21,528 nucleotides of DNA from SLJN01 sp964505385 (GCA_964505385.1 CAZDIA010000042.1:1-21528); one strand, 5' to 3'; shown: positions 6,713-15,105, numbered from the stretch's first letter. Notes: generated by a model from the letters alone, not told the origin. Numbers and translations are program-made.

Positions 6713-6714
6713 CA
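6687..6714. repeat. Heptamer array downstream of hemF
   Basis: Four 7-nt units (TACTGTT, AACTGAT, CACTGTT, CACTGCA), inverse to the CAGTTAY array, end one base before the hemF stop codon. Confidence 0.8.
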
Positions 6715-6715
6715 T

Positions 6716-7636
6716 TCACGTCCATTCACGGGGGTTTTTTAGTACTTCTACGAGTTTGTGTTCGGGTGTATCCGGTTCGGGTTCCACATTGTAATCCCAA
6801 CGAACTCTGGGTGGGAGACTCATCAGGATAGACTCTATTCGTCCGCCGGTTTTGAGGCCAAACAGCGTGCCACGGTCGTGAATCAGGTTGAACTCAACAT
6901 ATCGACCGCGCCGCAACTCCTGAAAATAGCGGTGGTTTTCGTCAAAGGGCTCAAAACTACGTTTTTCGACGATGGGAATATAGGCCGGTAAAAATGCCTG
7001 ACCGCTTGAATAAACCATTTTGAACCAATCTTGTAATCCCCGGTTTTCATCGGCTCTAAGGTAGTCAAAAAAGACGCCTCCAACCCCTCGTGCTTCCCCG
7101 CGATGTTCATTGAAAAAATATTCATCACACTGTTTTTTGAAATCGGGATAAAGCTCTTTGCCATGAGGATCAAGGGCATCTTTATGGGTTTGGTGAAAAT
7201 GCCGGGCATCTTTTTCACGAAGATAGTACGGAGTCAGATCTGCACCTCCGCCGAACCAGGCGTCTTTTCGGATGCCGCCTTCTTTTTCATAAAGCTCGAA
7301 ATAACGATAATTTGCGTGAACGGTAGGGACCATAGGATTCAGCGGATGGATCACCAAAGAGATCCCGCCGGCAAAAAACCAGCCGTGATCTACTTCAAAG
7401 CGCTCTTTAATGGGATCAGGCAGTACTCCAAATACTTTTGATGTGTTGACGCCTGCTTTTTCAAATACTTTACCTTTTTCCAGGACACGGCTTATGCCAC
7501 CACCGCCTTCCTCGCGTTTCCATTGATCTTCCCGGAAAGTCTTGTTTTTTTCAAAGCTTTCAAGTTTAGTGCAAATAGTGTCTTGCAGGTCGGATATCCA
7601 ATTGGAAAACTGTTCTTTTATGGGAGGTCTGGACAT
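6716..7636 (-). CDS. hemF: Oxygen-dependent coproporphyrinogen III oxidase
   Basis: This enzyme uses O2 to decarboxylate two propionates of coproporphyrinogen III, giving protoporphyrinogen IX. Its presence shows aerobic haem synthesis through the protoporphyrin branch. The 306-residue length fits the family (about 300). The hallmark stretches are FFAGGISLVIHP (87-98), VHANYRYFE (106-114), AWFGGGADLTPYY (126-138), HRGEARGVGGVFFDY (178-192) and YVEFNLIHDRGTLFGLKTGG (246-265), the last holding the catalytic Asp254. H107, H151 and H178 are the conserved histidines. The start is ATG 7636. It lies upstream of hemB on the same strand, with heptamer arrays between. Confidence 0.97.
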   Translation of the reverse strand: MSRPPIKEQFSNWISDLQDTICTKLESFEKNKTFREDQWKREEGGGGISRVLEKGKVFEKAGVNTSKVFGVLPDPIKERFEVDHGWFFAGGISLVIHPLNPMVPTVHANYRYFELYEKEGGIRKDAWFGGGADLTPYYLREKDARHFHQTHKDALDPHGKELYPDFKKQCDEYFFNEHRGEARGVGGVFFDYLRADENRGLQDWFKMVYSSGQAFLPAYIPIVEKRSFEPFDENHRYFQELRRGRYVEFNLIHDRGTLFGLKTGGRIESILMSLPPRVRWDYNVEPEPDTPEHKLVEVLKNPREWT

Positions 7637-7913
7637 GATTTTCTTGGCTTATAGATTGTTGAATTTCGGAGCAAGATAAGGTAAAAGCTTGTGATTGAAA
7701 ATCAGATGATGGATTAATTACTACGGTAGGTTTTATTTATGTGGTACAGAAGTTGTGTTGCGTTTACCTATTGATTTGTATTGGATCACAGAAATGTAAA
7801 AACACCTTTGTGAAATAGTAGGTACGAATCCAAAAATATTTTATCTTAAGCCCCTGCTGAAAATGACCGGGCATAATTAGCCCTCAAATGGATAATCTGA
7901 TTATTATTGCACC
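7637..7913. other. Divergent promoter region hemF / hypothetical
   Basis: This 277-nt AT-rich space between divergent genes must hold promoters for both. I saw no clear operator, riboswitch or repeat in it. Confidence 0.5.
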
Positions 7914-8306
7914 ATGCTGATACTGATTATAGTTATTGTTGCCGCCTTGATTTTCGCCATTTATATGGGGATACGTAACCGAAATCCGGATATTAAGAAA
8001 CTGAAATCTGTTTTGGAGAAAAAAGTGGGTAGTTCCCCTGAAGAATTAAAAGAGCAGCTTGAAAATCATAAACCATCATTTGCTATTACTTCACAAAATC
8101 TGAACCCGAAATCAATCGGGCAAAAATTTCAAAAATATAAATCAAAAGATGATGGTGAGAAATATGAGGTGGTCCTGTATTTCGATGAGCAACATCGGTG
8201 TGAGGATTACCTGATTAAAAGAAAAGTCGAAAAGCATACTTACCGTCATATGATGGAGTATTTTCATCGTAACCCTGAAGTTACGGGTTATTGGTGGGGC
8301 CAGTAG
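7914..8306 (+). CDS. Small membrane-anchored protein, unknown function
   Basis: A 130-residue protein that I do not recognise. It starts with one strong hydrophobic helix (residues 2-20) with no Cys lipobox, followed by a basic stretch (RNRNPDIKKLK), so the body is probably cytoplasmic. Residues 25-52 are predicted helical and highly charged. The rest (about 82-130) looks like a small alpha/beta fold with VVLYF at 86-90, and it ends in an unusual GYWWGQ tail. Codon use and composition resemble the neighbours. It stands alone, divergent from hemF and followed by a terminator hairpin. The start ATG 7914 puts the helix at the very N terminus, which supports it. Confidence 0.75.
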   Translation: MLILIIVIVAALIFAIYMGIRNRNPDIKKLKSVLEKKVGSSPEELKEQLENHKPSFAITSQNLNPKSIGQKFQKYKSKDDGEKYEVVLYFDEQHRCEDYLIKRKVEKHTYRHMMEYFHRNPEVTGYWWGQ

Positions 8307-8322
8307 CTTAGTGAGTGTCTGT

Positions 8323-8349
8323 AAATGCCGAAAGATATTGGCATTTTCT
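8323..8349 (+). terminator. Rho-independent terminator after the 130-aa gene
   Basis: AAATGCC (8323-8329) pairs with GGCATTT (8340-8346) around a 10-nt loop, followed by TTCTT, 16 nt past the stop codon. It is a short stem with a weak T-run. Confidence 0.55.
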
Positions 8350-8361
8350 TAGAGGTACTTG

Positions 8362-9336
8362 TTATTTTAAAAATTCAAGTACCTCATTCCGTACCGTCTT
8401 CCAGTTTTTATTTCGGGCGGGTGAGGTGATGACGTGTTTTTCCGCATCTGAAAAACGAACTGTTTTTTTGAGTTCTTCCTCTGTACCAAGTTGCTCCATC
8501 ATTTGATCAACAGCTTCAACAGAAATAAGCTCATCTTTTTCATCTTCCGACCTGTAGTAATAGCCGGTGAATACGGGTTGATGGATTTCGGAAAATTCGG
8601 TTTCATCAATTAAGGTTTCATAAAACACAGCCAGCTCAACAAGAGCGGTTGAGGGATAGCGTGTGTGCCAATACTGCTCATGTTTTTCATTATCCGGGTC
8701 GGTTTGGACATATCCTCTATCAGAAATGAGGCCGGCAATCTGATAGGCCCACGGGCCGGAGAGCAATCCTGAAAATCTGATTTGCGGCTCAATTAAAGGA
8801 GCAAAAAGCACAAGGGTGGATACAGTATCAGTTTGAGAAGCCAACCAGAGAGCAGCTAAGCCGCCCATCGAATTACCCATCATAATCACCTCTTCACCAA
8901 TGCGGGCGCCTACACTTTTAGTTTCTAAAAGATCATCAAACCAGTTAGCTGCTGAGATTTCCCGTACATCGGAAATATTTTCGATACCGTGACCTGAAAA
9001 TCTGGGTAGGTATAAGTTACAGTCCAAATCCCTGGCAACTTGCTTGTGAAGTGGCTTTGCTTCTCCCGGGCCCGCCATAAATCCATGCAGGTAAATAATT
9101 GCGCACGATTCTTTTTGCGGCTCGTCGGCATTGGCAAAAATAACTCTGGCATAATTATTTGGCTTAAGATCCTTAGCCTGATTTTCCCTGTTTTCAATGA
9201 ATGTTTTTAAATCAACCGGATTTTCGGGAACTTCAGGGGGAGAAAATTCAGCGGTGAAATCGTCAGGGCGGTTACCTGAAAAATAGATCAGTAAAAGCGC
9301 TCCAATGAAAATAAGGACAATAAAAGCTGCTCGCAT
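8362..9336 (-). CDS. Membrane-anchored alpha/beta hydrolase
   Basis: A 324-residue serine hydrolase with an N-terminal membrane anchor or uncleaved signal (residues 3-19, no lipobox). The fold begins at about 65. Seen: the oxyanion segment IIYLHGFMAGPGE (80-92), the nucleophile elbow MGNSMGGLAAL (153-163, Ser156), a likely acid in the 264-268 cluster (best candidate Asp268) and catalytic His301 in EKHVITSP. The HGF and SGHG spacing resembles carboxylesterases and monoacylglycerol-lipase-like enzymes. The substrate is unknown, with a lipid or ester at the envelope the likeliest. Its start diverges from the lipoprotein gene across 113 nt. Confidence 0.88.
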   Translation of the reverse strand: MRAAFIVLIFIGALLLIYFSGNRPDDFTAEFSPPEVPENPVDLKTFIENRENQAKDLKPNNYARVIFANADEPQKESCAIIYLHGFMAGPGEAKPLHKQVARDLDCNLYLPRFSGHGIENISDVREISAANWFDDLLETKSVGARIGEEVIMMGNSMGGLAALWLASQTDTVSTLVLFAPLIEPQIRFSGLLSGPWAYQIAGLISDRGYVQTDPDNEKHEQYWHTRYPSTALVELAVFYETLIDETEFSEIHQPVFTGYYYRSEDEKDELISVEAVDQMMEQLGTEEELKKTVRFSDAEKHVITSPARNKNWKTVRNEVLEFLK

Positions 9337-9449
9337 AATTTTATGCTATACTTAACCATTGTTACAATTGAAGATAATAAGTTGGGGCGTTATCAAGTCT
9401 ACTATTTTAGAAATATAAAATATAATCCATTAATCAATATATTTCGTAT

Positions 9450-10538
9450 ATGAGCGGTTTGCGATTTAGTGTTATTTTCATGATTGGGGCCGGCCTGTTG
9501 CTCAGCTCCTGTGGTGAGGAGCAGGAAGAAATAGAAATACCAACCACTGAGCTTTCCTATGATGAGGTTACTCCCGAGAGGGTTTCACCTGTTCATGACT
9601 TCAGTGTGCCTGAAGAGGTTCAATCACCGCAAAACCTGGAGGTTGCTGATGGCCGGATTTACCTGAGTGACCGCCCGGAACAACCCGGCAGGCCAACACT
9701 TTTTGTATTGAATGCAGATGACGGACAGTCTATAGGGTATATGGGTCAGCGCAGGCACGGCCCCGGCGATTTGGTTTCGATAAGTATTTTGGGTTCGCGT
9801 CCCGGTATGCAACCGCGTATTTCCGCATTTGATCCGTCTCAGATGGTACTCAGTTTCCTGGACAGTGAAGCTCCGGATGATGATTTACGAAGCGGGGCCC
9901 GGATGGCCGAGCTGGAGCTTAATGATGTACCGGACGGGCTGGCACTGCTCGATGACGGCAGTATCTGGGCAAGTGGTGTGTGGTCAGAACCTTATCGGGT
10001 TATTGAGCTTAGCAGTGAAGGAGGTTTTCGCAATCGCATAATTCCTCCTCCCGGATATGAATTTGGCCGTTCGCCCAGGGTTTTTAACGAATTGTGGCAT
10101 TCGGTGATGGCTGCCGGGGGAGATCCCGAAATCATTGCGCTTGCCGCACGCTATGCAGCCCGAATAGATATTTACACACCGGATGCGGAACCGGTAAGGG
10201 CAATTCTCGGCCCTCATGCTTCCGAACCCGATTATCGATTTACGGATGATGATCGCAGTGAATTTGAATTTACTTCCGAAGCGCGGTATGGCTACCTCGA
10301 TATAGCGGTACATGATGATGTTATTACCGGGCTTTACTCCGGCAAAATTCACCGCCAGGATGAAGGGGAGTATGGTGAGTATATCCACATATTCGATATT
10401 GACGGGAACCCCTTTTCAGTGCTCGAACTAGAGAATGAAATCCGGGTTATAAGTATAGATGGAACCAATAACTTGATTTACGGACTTACCGAAGAGGAGC
10501 GAATAGTAGCATATTCGATCGATGAGGCGATTAGCTAA
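9450..10538 (+). CDS. Lipoprotein with predicted six-bladed beta-propeller
   Basis: A 362-residue predicted lipoprotein. A short signal peptide (residues 5-20) ends in a lipobox LLSSC with Cys21, followed by acidic residues. The body has strand-rich repeats typical of the '6-bladed beta-propeller' (TolB/NHL-like) proteins common in Bacteroidota and relatives: blades such as LEVADGRIYLSD (63-74), FVLNADDGQSIGYMG and the hallmark RRHGPGDLV. No enzyme residues can be named. Such proteins are thought to bind ligands or partners on the envelope. The signal peptide at the very N terminus supports the start. It converges on the spmB-like gene across a hairpin. Confidence 0.82.
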   Translation: MSGLRFSVIFMIGAGLLLSSCGEEQEEIEIPTTELSYDEVTPERVSPVHDFSVPEEVQSPQNLEVADGRIYLSDRPEQPGRPTLFVLNADDGQSIGYMGQRRHGPGDLVSISILGSRPGMQPRISAFDPSQMVLSFLDSEAPDDDLRSGARMAELELNDVPDGLALLDDGSIWASGVWSEPYRVIELSSEGGFRNRIIPPPGYEFGRSPRVFNELWHSVMAAGGDPEIIALAARYAARIDIYTPDAEPVRAILGPHASEPDYRFTDDDRSEFEFTSEARYGYLDIAVHDDVITGLYSGKIHRQDEGEYGEYIHIFDIDGNPFSVLELENEIRVISIDGTNNLIYGLTEEERIVAYSIDEAIS

Positions 10539-10564
10539 ACGGGCACCTACGTAGATTTTAAAGA

Positions 10565-10601
10565 CAGGTTTTGAAGTGAATTTACTCACTATCAAAACCT
10601 G
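10565..10601. terminator. Bidirectional hairpin between convergent genes
   Basis: CAGGTTTTGA (10565-10574) pairs perfectly with TCAAAACCTG (10592-10601). An inner AGTGA/TCACT stem extends it after one bulged A, with a 6-nt loop. It sits between the stop codons of the lipoprotein and spmB-like genes. On the minus strand it is followed by a T-rich stretch (TCTTTAAAAT). Confidence 0.7.
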
Positions 10602-10612
10602 CCAGTATTGAT

Positions 10613-11134
10613 TTACCCGAATAACAAATAAACTATCACTACAGAACCAATGATACCGGCTAAGTCGGCAATGAGCCCGGTTTGAACTGAGTATTTGACC
10701 TGTCGAATACCGACAGCACCAAAATAAACTGCCAGCACATAGAAGGTTGTTTCGGTTGATCCGAACATCGTTGCTGCCATTTTGACCACAAGTGCATCCT
10801 CGCCATATTGGGATACCATATCTGCAAGTACACCCACGGAGCCGCTTCCGGTTAGCGGTCGAAATACTGCCATAGGCAGCACTTCCACAGGAAAGCCTAT
10901 AGGAGAAAGTACCGGATCAAGGGCAGTCATGAAAAAATCCATTGCTCCGCTATCCCGGAACATGCCGATAGCGAATAATATGGCCACAAGATATGGGATT
11001 ATTCGTACACCGATGTTGAAGCCTTCTTTGGCACCATCAACAAACACCTCGTAAACGGGCACTTTTTTGATCAACCCATAAAGAGGGATCATCACGATAA
11101 TAATTGGCAAAATAAATGCTGCAAAAGTTTCCAT
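10613..11134 (-). CDS. spmB: SpmB-like nucleoside-recognition (Gate) membrane protein
   Basis: A 173-residue, mostly hydrophobic membrane protein of the SpmB family (Gate/nucleoside-recognition domain; B. subtilis SpmB is about 178 residues). The conserved core is FRPLTGSGSVGVLADM (90-105) and KMAATMFGSTETTFYVLAVYFGAVGIRQ (117-144). In Bacillus, SpmA and SpmB are needed for spore core dehydration. In non-sporulating bacteria the pair is widespread and its role is not settled, with transport the usual suggestion. The gene starts 2 nt after the spmA-like stop codon, with an AAGGAGG site inside the spmA end, so the two are translationally coupled. Confidence 0.9.
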   Translation of the reverse strand: METFAAFILPIIIVMIPLYGLIKKVPVYEVFVDGAKEGFNIGVRIIPYLVAILFAIGMFRDSGAMDFFMTALDPVLSPIGFPVEVLPMAVFRPLTGSGSVGVLADMVSQYGEDALVVKMAATMFGSTETTFYVLAVYFGAVGIRQVKYSVQTGLIADLAGIIGSVVIVYLLFG

Positions 11135-11136
11135 AA

Positions 11137-12129
11137 TTATTTTTCCTCCTTCTCATCTTGGTCATCGTCTGTGCCGGCGGTGTTGCCGTTCGGATCAATT
11201 TTTTGATCATCCGGAATATTTGCGGTGTGCGGGTCTTCGTGATAAAACTGCTCGTATATTTTTGCTACTGTTATGCCCACTATCAGTGAAAATAAGGTAG
11301 CCAGCGCCATGGCAAGTACGAGTTCATTTACACCGGTTCCGATCAGCGCCACAAGCGTAGCAGGCGGTAGCAGCTGCACACTGGCTGTATTGACCGTGAG
11401 AAGCATACACATGGCATTGGTAGCCTTTTCTTTATAGGGATTCAGTTTCTGAAGCTCCTCCATCGCTTTGATGCCGAGCGGCGTGGCGGCATTGCCGAGT
11501 CCAAGGCTGTTGGCTGCCATGTTGAGACTGATCACACCGAGAGCCGGATGATCCTTCGGAACATTCGGAAACAGATATTTTAATACCGGCTGAACTATTT
11601 TTACAAGAATATAGACCAAACCGCTCTTTTCTGCGATTTTCATCAGCCCGAGCCAAAGCGCCATCACTCCGATTAATCCAATGGCAAGCGTAACGGCAGT
11701 TTCAGCCATATCGAAGGCGGCATCGGTAATAGCCCGCAGTTTTACATAAAGAACTTGCGGAAGAATAATGCCTGCTTCGCCGGTTACTTCTGTAAAGGAG
11801 TCCAGATCTGCGCGAAGTTCATCTTCTTCGCCTTCCTGATCTTCAGCCACCATTTGCCAGTGGTCGGGCAAATCCCCGGTTACAGGGATGACCAACTGGG
11901 TTTCTTCATCTCCGGGATCCCAGGTGGCCTCAAACTCTCCTTCATGCTCGGGGATTATAAACACTACATCTTGTCTTTGATCGAAATCCGGATCTTCTTC
12001 ATCAAAAGTGATTTCGATATCAAATACTTTATCGTTCTTGTACGTATCCTGAAAGATGTCGGTAATATCCTGAGTCACTGCAAATACCAGACTGATAATG
12101 ATCAGTCCGGACCAGATATAGTTCAGCAT
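11137..12129 (-). CDS. spmA: SpmA-like membrane protein with acidic insertion
   Basis: This 330-residue partner of the SpmB-like protein is far longer than B. subtilis SpmA (about 196). The first helix (MLNYIWSGLIIISLVFAVTQ) and the second family block (about 125-297) are normal and include the hallmark LNMAANSLGLGNAATPLGIKAME (202-224) and TVNTASVQLLPPA (245-257). Between them, residues about 30-120 form a hydrophilic, strongly acidic domain with strand-like segments (KVFDIEITF, DVVFIIPE, ATWDPGDEETQLVIPV). The C-terminal tail (about 298-330) is also Asp/Glu rich. The insert would lie outside the membrane after helix 1. It is first in a two-gene operon with spmB. That the insert is a separate domain is my reading of its composition. 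Confidence 0.9.
   Translation of the reverse strand: MLNYIWSGLIIISLVFAVTQDITDIFQDTYKNDKVFDIEITFDEEDPDFDQRQDVVFIIPEHEGEFEATWDPGDEETQLVIPVTGDLPDHWQMVAEDQEGEEDELRADLDSFTEVTGEAGIILPQVLYVKLRAITDAAFDMAETAVTLAIGLIGVMALWLGLMKIAEKSGLVYILVKIVQPVLKYLFPNVPKDHPALGVISLNMAANSLGLGNAATPLGIKAMEELQKLNPYKEKATNAMCMLLTVNTASVQLLPPATLVALIGTGVNELVLAMALATLFSLIVGITVAKIYEQFYHEDPHTANIPDDQKIDPNGNTAGTDDDQDEKEEK
11145..11151 (-). promoter_or_regulatory. Shine-Dalgarno for the spmB-like gene
   Basis: AAGGAGG on the minus strand lies within the final Glu/Lys codons of the spmA-like gene, 10 nt before the ATG at 11134. It supports that start and the coupling of the two genes. Confidence 0.75.
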
Positions 12130-12281
12130 AATAGCCTGATTCGGGTTGTTTCTTATTCAGTTGATAGATTTTGAGTAGTATTACGGAAATTTCGGCCTCA
12201 ATTCGGTTAACCTAAACCGGATTGTAACATCATTCAACGGCCGGTTTCTCGCCGCAAACCTGAACCAGTTCAATATCGGTT

Positions 12282-13421
12282 ATGCAAAAGGATAATTCCA
12301 CAAAATTTGATACAAAAGTTATTCACGGTTCGCAGGGGCCCTCTGGTCTTCGGGATGTGGTTCCGCCCATCCATGCGTCCACGATTTTTACCCATCCCGA
12401 AAGCGGTATGGACACTTCCCGGGATCACTACACCCGTGCCGGCAACCCCAATCGGAGGCAGCTGGAGCAGCTTTGTGCCACGCTTGAAGATGGTGCCGCA
12501 GCATTTGCGTTTTCTTCGGGAATGGCAGCTGTTTCTGCAGTTCTGCAGTCACTGGAACCCGGTGATCATATTATGATTCCGAAGGATGTTTACCACGGCA
12601 CGCGGACATTGGTTCACAATATCATGCAGCGATGGAATCTGCTGTTTGATGAAGTGGATATGACTGATTTGGATGAGATCAACAATTTCATCCGCCCGGA
12701 AACCCGGCTTATCTGGCTGGAGACTCCCTCAAATCCGATGTTGCATATTACCGATATTTCGGCGGTTGTTGATTTGATCAGGAAAAAAGCTCAACACATT
12801 CGGGTTGCTGTGGATAATACCTGGCCGAGTCCTGCGCTTCAAAAGCCGCTGAATCTCGGTGCCGATATTTCGATGCATTCAACAACGAAATATCTGGGCG
12901 GTCATAGTGATCTGCTTGGTGGCGTAGTGATCACCAGAGAACACAATGAAATTTCGGAGCGGATTCTTCAGGTGCAGCAGCAAATCGGTGCCGTGCCCTC
13001 GCCAAATGACTGCTGGCTGTTGAGTCGAAGTATCAAAACACTGGCATGGAGGATGAAAGGGCACTGCCAAAACGCCCGGGAAATAGCCGGGTTTCTTCAA
13101 TCTCAAGAGAACGTCACCAAAGTTTATTATCCGGGATTTGAGGATCATCCTGGTTACCAAATTGCAAACCGGCAGATGTCGGATTACGGAGGTATGATTT
13201 CATTTGAAGTTGACGGAGGAGCAGACCGGGCTTTAAAAGTGGTCAACAAAGCAAAATTAATTACCAGAGCTACAAGTCTGGGAGGAGTTGAAAGCTTGTG
13301 GGAACACCGCCTCAGCAGTGAAACGGAAGGCTCTGTCACTCCGCCCGGTTTAATCCGCCTGTCTGTTGGATTGGAAGATGTGGAAGATCTGAAAAAGGAT
13401 ATTTTACAAGCATTACGTTGA
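12282..13421 (+). CDS. Trans-sulfuration PLP enzyme (cystathionine lyase/synthase family)
   Basis: A 379-residue enzyme of the Cys/Met-metabolism PLP family, cytoplasmic and normally tetrameric. Seen: Y50 and R52 in YTRAGNPNRRQLE (phosphate contacts from the neighbouring subunit), Y104 in KDVYHGT (stacks on PLP), D178 in VAVDNTW, the Schiff-base K203 in MHSTTKYLGGHSD, and the C-terminal SLGGVESL (332-339) with R359 for the substrate carboxylate. The family includes cystathionine gamma-synthase, gamma-lyase, beta-lyase and methionine gamma-lyase, which I cannot separate from sequence alone. The start ATG 12282 fits the family N terminus (KFDTKVIHGSQ). It stands alone, divergent from spmA and converging on the YfcC-like gene across a long hairpin. 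Confidence 0.93.
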   Translation: MQKDNSTKFDTKVIHGSQGPSGLRDVVPPIHASTIFTHPESGMDTSRDHYTRAGNPNRRQLEQLCATLEDGAAAFAFSSGMAAVSAVLQSLEPGDHIMIPKDVYHGTRTLVHNIMQRWNLLFDEVDMTDLDEINNFIRPETRLIWLETPSNPMLHITDISAVVDLIRKKAQHIRVAVDNTWPSPALQKPLNLGADISMHSTTKYLGGHSDLLGGVVITREHNEISERILQVQQQIGAVPSPNDCWLLSRSIKTLAWRMKGHCQNAREIAGFLQSQENVTKVYYPGFEDHPGYQIANRQMSDYGGMISFEVDGGADRALKVVNKAKLITRATSLGGVESLWEHRLSSETEGSVTPPGLIRLSVGLEDVEDLKKDILQALR

Positions 13422-13473
13422 TATAAGCTAAATCAAGTTCATTGATTTATAACGAAATAAAAAATGCCGGAAA

Positions 13474-13532
13474 TTTTGTTTGAGGTTTGAGGTTTGACGT
13501 TATGCGAATCAAACCTCAAATCTCAAACAAAA
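13474..13532. terminator. Long hairpin of inverted TTGAGGT heptamers
   Basis: Bases 13474-13497 pair with 13509-13532 over 24 bp with a single G-T position and an 11-nt loop. Each arm is itself a heptamer array (TTGAGGT units on the left, TCAAACC/TCAAATC units on the right). The left arm opens with TTTTG and the right arm ends in CAAAA, so either strand's transcript ends its stem in a run of A or U. It lies between the convergent stop codons of the trans-sulfuration and YfcC-like genes and probably ends transcription from both sides. Confidence 0.7.
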
Positions 13533-13552
13533 ACACGGGTATGAAAACACAA

Positions 13553-14920
13553 TCAACTATATCCGAAAACCACAGCTCCTACCATCACTACGGCAGCGGC
13601 AAGCATTAACTTTAGCAGTAGCGGCCAGCAGAACCGGAACCAGCGATCATAAGGCACGCCTGCCATACCAAGAATACCCATCAATACGGCGTTAGTTGGT
13701 ACGAGCATGTTGGCAAATCCATCACCAAACAAAAATGCCTGAACAGCCACCTGTCTAGAGACTTCCAGCAGATCACTTAATGGCGCCATCAGCGGCATGG
13801 TAACAAAAGCCTGTCCGCTTCCTGATGGTACAAAAAGGTTCAGAACCGATTGCATTACCATCATACCGACGCTTGCAAGTTCAGGTCCAACGGTGCCGAG
13901 CGGAACCGAAAGCGCATGAACGATGGTATGGAGGATCTGTCCGTCTTCCATTATTAGCGCAATTCCGCGGGCAACACCTACGAGAAGTGCGGTCTCCACC
14001 AGATCTTTTGCGCCGGAAACAAATTTTTTGGCAGTAAGGCTTGGTCCGAGTTTACCGATAAACGCCGTGACTACACCCAGTATAAGAAATGCTGCGCCGA
14101 GTTCGGTCAGATACCAGCCTCTTGTTGCGATACCCCAAACCGCCGTACCAAGAGCAAGGAAAAAGGACAGAGTGATGACGATGTGCTTCCAGTTAAGTGC
14201 GGGATAGTCATCAGGCGGTGCTCCCCCTTCCGGAGGGGCAATATTGTGCATCAGGCTTGATGATGGATCGGCCTGAACTTTGCGCGAATAGCTCCAGATG
14301 TGATGAGCTCCGATCAGCACAAACGGAATAAGAATTCCAAGTCTGAGCGGCCAGCCGGAATAGGTGTCCACTTCTGCGATGCCTTGTGCAACCACTACTG
14401 TGTATTGATTAAAGGCGGCTGTCCCGTAGCCGATGCCGTATCCGGCCACTACAATACCTACGGCCGTCATAGTATCCATTTTCATTTCACGGCACAGGGC
14501 TACCAGAATTAAAACAAACGGGATATACTCGGCTGAGGCTCCCATGATACTTGAGGTCAGGGCGAACACAAAAACTACCGTGAAGATGAGCAGACCGGGA
14601 CGCGATCCCAGATTTTCAAGCAGCCGGCCTAAAAGGGCATCAATGGTACCGGTACTCCGGATTACTGCTAATACACCCCCGATGATGAACAAAAAGAAAA
14701 TAATATCCTGTGCATCAGCAAATGCGCGCGGGATAGCTGTAAATAAAGCTACCGGACTCATAATCTCCCTTTCTTCGACCATCTCATAGGTATCAGGAAT
14801 GACGACATTTGTATCCGGCTCGGTTTCAAATGCTCCCTGGGGGATGATCCAGGTGGCAGCGAGGGCGGCCACCATCAAAAAGAACAGGAGAGTGAGGGTA
14901 TGAGGTGTACGAAATTTCAT
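13553..14920 (-). CDS. YfcC-family membrane transporter
   Basis: A 455-residue inner-membrane protein of the YfcC group (DcuC-like, ion transporter superfamily), with about 12 hydrophobic segments. It starts with the typical helix and motif HTLTLLFFLMVAALAATWIIPQG (7-29), has a short periplasmic-type loop (30-55), then FALTSSIMGASAEYIPF (119-135) and the strongly conserved VPSGSGQAFVTMPLMAPLSDL (364-384) near the C terminus. A hydrophilic loop rich in Pro and Gly (216-242) divides the two halves. Members are thought to move carboxylates, amino acids or short-chain acids with protons or sodium, and the substrate here is unknown. The start is ATG 14920. It is monocistronic as far as can be seen. 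Confidence 0.88.
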   Translation of the reverse strand: MKFRTPHTLTLLFFLMVAALAATWIIPQGAFETEPDTNVVIPDTYEMVEEREIMSPVALFTAIPRAFADAQDIIFFLFIIGGVLAVIRSTGTIDALLGRLLENLGSRPGLLIFTVVFVFALTSSIMGASAEYIPFVLILVALCREMKMDTMTAVGIVVAGYGIGYGTAAFNQYTVVVAQGIAEVDTYSGWPLRLGILIPFVLIGAHHIWSYSRKVQADPSSSLMHNIAPPEGGAPPDDYPALNWKHIVITLSFFLALGTAVWGIATRGWYLTELGAAFLILGVVTAFIGKLGPSLTAKKFVSGAKDLVETALLVGVARGIALIMEDGQILHTIVHALSVPLGTVGPELASVGMMVMQSVLNLFVPSGSGQAFVTMPLMAPLSDLLEVSRQVAVQAFLFGDGFANMLVPTNAVLMGILGMAGVPYDRWFRFCWPLLLKLMLAAAVVMVGAVVFGYS

Positions 14921-15076
14921 CTGTATTCCGGCTTATTTATGGTTTGCATCATCACATCAGATAAAAAGATCAACATCCTTTAGTGGTATAAACCTGTGAT
15001 CTCAGGTAAGGGAAGATAATAAGCCGGTTTAAGGAAGATCACAACTTAAGGATACAGAAATCTGAAGCTGCATTAC

Positions 15077-15105
15077 TTGACAACTAATTTAGATATCTAT
15101 ATCTT
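15077..15105 (+). promoter_or_regulatory. Candidate promoter of the ferredoxin-cytochrome operon
   Basis: TTGACA (15077-15082), a 17-nt spacer, then TATCTT (15100-15105), 88 nt upstream of the ferredoxin start in a very AT-rich stretch. The match to a sigma-70 consensus is good at -35 and fair at -10. Housekeeping promoters in Bacteroidota-like bacteria often differ from this consensus, so it is only a candidate. Confidence 0.3.

Noticed and set aside
12130..12281. SAM-type riboswitch ahead of the trans-sulfuration gene
   Set aside because: The position is plausible, but only a short CGGTT/AACCG stem and a GAAC/GTTC palindrome were seen, with no recognisable riboswitch core.
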